This document shows positions 61,676-64,000 of a stretch of 64,000 nucleotides of DNA, piece by piece. The notes beneath the pieces were generated by a model that was given only the letters and a program-made list of their open reading frames with translations, ran no database searches and was not told the DNA's origin. Positions within the stretch are counted from its first letter, which is position 1. Every line of letters begins with the position of its first letter. This DNA comes from Ichthyophis bannanicus (taxonomy: Eukaryota > Chordata > Amphibia > Gymnophiona > Ichthyophiidae). The stretch covers positions 81,436,662 through 81,500,661 of the forward strand of contig CM066043.1 in assembly GCA_033557465.1 (NCBI GenBank). The letters are read 5' to 3'. Position numbers and translations under genes: made by a program.

Positions 61676-63850
61676 TTATCTTTATTCGCACATTTGATAT
61701 ACCACCCAAGCCGTAGCATCAGAGCGGTTTACAATGGTAATAACAATGCTGCAAAGCCAGAAAATGGAAAGGAACGCCATAAATCAATAAGACAGAGGAA
61801 AGACAGTCAGGACGGTAATCTAAAGAGCAACAGCGAGACAGTTAAGATAATCAAGAGGCTAATGTGGACTGGTATGTGGGATGTCAAAGGCCTTATGAAA
61901 TAGGCAAGGTTTCAATTGTGCTTTGAAATTTTGATAGGATGTTTCAAGGCAGAATGTAGATGGCAGGAAGTTCCAGAGTGTGGGGCCAAGAAAAAAGAAA
62001 GTAAAATGCAGAATGGCGCATGAGTTCTAAGTGAGCTTGTGATGGTGAAGATAGAGATAAACGATTTATGTGAATAGATTGGAGCTGGTGATAAGGGGTG
62101 TGCAGACTTATAAGATTAGCCAGATATTGGGGGGGGTGGAAGTATGAATTTGTATTGAATTCTATAACGGAGAGGGAGCCAATGGACACGAATAAGAAGA
62201 GGAGTGATGTGATCTGAATGCTTGGCATGAGTGACAACGCGAGCTGCAGTTTTTTGTAGCAGTTGCAGATGCTGCAACTGGTACTGAGGCAGGCCTGCCA
62301 ATGCGACATCACAGTAATCCAACCTGTTTATTACTAAGGACAGGAGGAGAGCAGTGACAAAAGAGGGGGGTCAGGAAGGGCCGAACTGCTCTAATCTGAT
62401 GCAGTGAAAAGAAGGAGCAGCAGATGAGGAATGATAGATGTTCTTGGAATGAGAATGTGGGATCTAGAATGACGCCTAGATAATGGAGGGAGGACACCAT
62501 AGGAATGGGGTAGAATTGAGGAGAGGAGCGATGGAGGGACAGGGAATACCAAATGAAAACCACATAGCTGCAGATTTAGAGGAGTTGAGATGTAAATAGT
62601 TACTTGAGATCTAAGTACAGATATGCGTGAGGCAGGCGTTAAGTGGTGTCAAATCGGGTGCAATGGGACTGGTATGATAAAGGAAAATATTGTCATCAGC
62701 ATAATAATATGCTGACACAGTGTATTGCTGCATAATGAGAGAAAGAGGAGCCAGGAAGACATTGAAAAGGAGAGGTGAAAGAACAGAACCTTGTGGAACA
62801 CCACACACAAGAGGTAGTGCAGCTGAGGTGGCAGAATTTAAGTGCACAGAGAAAGAACAAGCATTAAGGAAAGAGCGGAACCAACACAAGGCAGTACCCC
62901 AGATCCCAAAGTCAAGAAGACATGAGAGAAGGGTGGCATGATCGACTAAATCAAAAGCCAAGTAAAGGTCTAGGGAAACTGCCAGGGAAATATCACCACG
63001 ATCATGTGAGACATGAAGTTCATTTAGAAAGGAAAGAAGGATAGTTTCGATACTGTGACCTGACCGGAACCCAGATTGGCGAGGGTGGAGGGCGTGGACA
63101 GTATCAATATGTGATGACAGCTAGTTGAAGATTAGTTTTTCTAAGACTTTAGAGAGAAAAGGGAGGTTTGAAATGGGACGCTAATATGCAGGTATCATGG
63201 GATCCAATGATGTTTTTTTAAGAAATGGATGAATAACAGCAGACTTCCAGAGGGTGGGGAAGGTACCAGAGGACAAATTAGAATTAAACATGGTCAGGAT
63301 AATTGGAAGGAGGGCAAGGGAAGACTCAGATAACCAATGAGATGGAATGGGATCCAATGGATAGGTCATTTTTTGGGAGGTGGAAAGAGCTCTTTGTAGT
63401 TCTGTCACAGAAATTGTGTGTAAAAAGGCCCAGGTGTGGGATCGAGCAGGGTTGGAGGAAGGCAAAAGAAGGGGTTCATCAGTTGGGGAAATAGAGAGAG
63501 GTGTAGCGGGCAAGGGAGGGGGACAGGTAGCAAAAAATGCATGCAGTCGGTCAACTTTATCTACGGAAAAAGAAGCCAATTGCACTGGGTTCGGTGAAGC
63601 CCCCAAGGATGGTTGGGAGGCAGAAGCTGTAGATGCAGAAAGGGTACGGAGAATAGAGTAAAGCTGCCTAGATGAGTTGGAGGAAGAGGTGATGAGATTA
63701 GTGTAGTAGGATTGTCTACCAGTGTGCACAGCAGATTGATAGTAACTATGACAATGGCAAAATTGGGATAGAAGATGGATGTCTATGACATCGATGCTTG
63801 GCACAACGGAGTTGAGTGCGGAGGAAGCAGAGTGATACCAGGGGGAGTGG
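61676..63850 (-). mobile_element. L2-type LINE, 5'-truncated, 2.2 kb
   Basis: On the minus strand this runs from within ORF2 to a standard tail at 61676-61740 (AACCGCTCTGATGCTACGGC and GTGGTATATCAAATGTGCGA). It is the longest LINE copy in the window. The 3' tail is shared with 19131-19215. Confidence 0.9.
62116..63804 (-). pseudogene. L2-type reverse transcriptase (several frameshifts)
   Basis: The minus frames in order are as follows. 63804-63181: linker and N-terminal reverse transcriptase, with YPLDPIPSHWLSESSLALL and SSGTFPTLWKSAVIHPFLKK. About 63130-62950: QSGFRSGHSIETILLSFLNE, then AVSLDLYLAFDLVDHATLL. 62961-62611: PLVCGVPQGSVLSPLLFNVF and SAYYYADDNIFLYH. 62563-62309: SSLHYLGVILDPTFSFQEHL. 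62322-62116: MDYCDVALAGLPQYQLQHLQ and HITPLLIRVHWLPLRYRIQY. All catalytic Asp residues (LDL and YADD) are visible. Frameshifts and stops between these blocks make it inactive. Confidence 0.9.
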
Positions 63851-64000
63851 TAGATAGGTGTTCAGACTCGTTTTTTAAAAAAAAATGTTTGTTAAGCTTT
63901 ACGACTGTCACTGCTATATTTCATTCAAATGGATCATTAAAAAGATTACTGTGTCTTGGAATTGCCTTGATATGGTATTCTAGAATTGGTCCTACATATA
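63851..64000. other. unassigned end of window
   Basis: AT-rich, with no recognisable feature. Confidence 0.3.

Noticed and set aside
1..64000. Host protein-coding exons or endogenous retrovirus
   Set aside because: No frame shows host-protein similarity with splice-like borders. No LTR pair, protease, DDE integrase or envelope was seen. A splice-aware protein alignment would be the decisive test.

Overview
This window looks like intergenic or deep intronic DNA from a large vertebrate genome, most likely an amphibian (a caecilian would fit). That assignment is inference. It rests on two DIRS-type tyrosine-recombinase retrotransposons, many L2, CR1 and L1 fragments, hAT-like elements and tRNA-derived SINEs, AT-rich spacers, and the absence of any recognisable host exon, rRNA gene or bacterial operon. 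Every sizeable open frame that could be interpreted belongs to a mobile element.

Layout. 1-6.6 kb: unassigned DNA, a pyrimidine-rich minisatellite, and broken L1 ORF1, L2 and CR1 endonuclease pieces on the minus strand. 6.65-12.06 kb: DIRS element A, with inverted termini, an internal complementary region and an uninterrupted 756-codon gag, but no reverse transcriptase, RNase H or recombinase. 12.1-23.1 kb: MITEs, L2 and SINE copies, and an L1 ORF1 followed by an L1-like 3' end with no ORF2. 23.8-26.7 kb: hAT-like copy 1 with an exact 8-bp target duplication, carrying a 350-bp GC-rich palindrome and a 1.5-kb minisatellite. 28.5-33 kb: a nest in which a broken piggyBac sits in a CR1-like LINE that sits in an L2. 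34.26-43.68 kb: hAT-like copy 2, swollen to 9.4 kb because it holds a near-complete DIRS element B and a 5'-truncated L2. 46.68-48.86 kb: hAT-like copy 3 in the opposite orientation. 49.4-50.05 kb: a 599-bp foldback insertion with 257-bp arms and a 15-bp target duplication. 50.9-53.7 kb: an inverted L1 piece and L2 pieces. 53.86-58.44 kb: an element with short inverted ends that carries six tRNA-like modules, three on each strand. 58.6-64 kb: a CR1 tail, MITEs, a SINE and a 2.2-kb L2-type LINE on the minus strand.

The best-supported structural signals are the three hAT-like copies, each closed by an exact 8-bp duplication (CCCTAGGT, CACACATA, GTCCCCAG). They share a minisatellite and a right-hand domain, yet copy 1 has completely different termini from copies 2 and 3. 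Copy 1 and copy 3 act as natural empty sites that date the DIRS B and L2 insertions in copy 2. The internal complementary region of DIRS B reads as the exact junction of its two termini, which fixes the element ends independently. No host gene is claimed.
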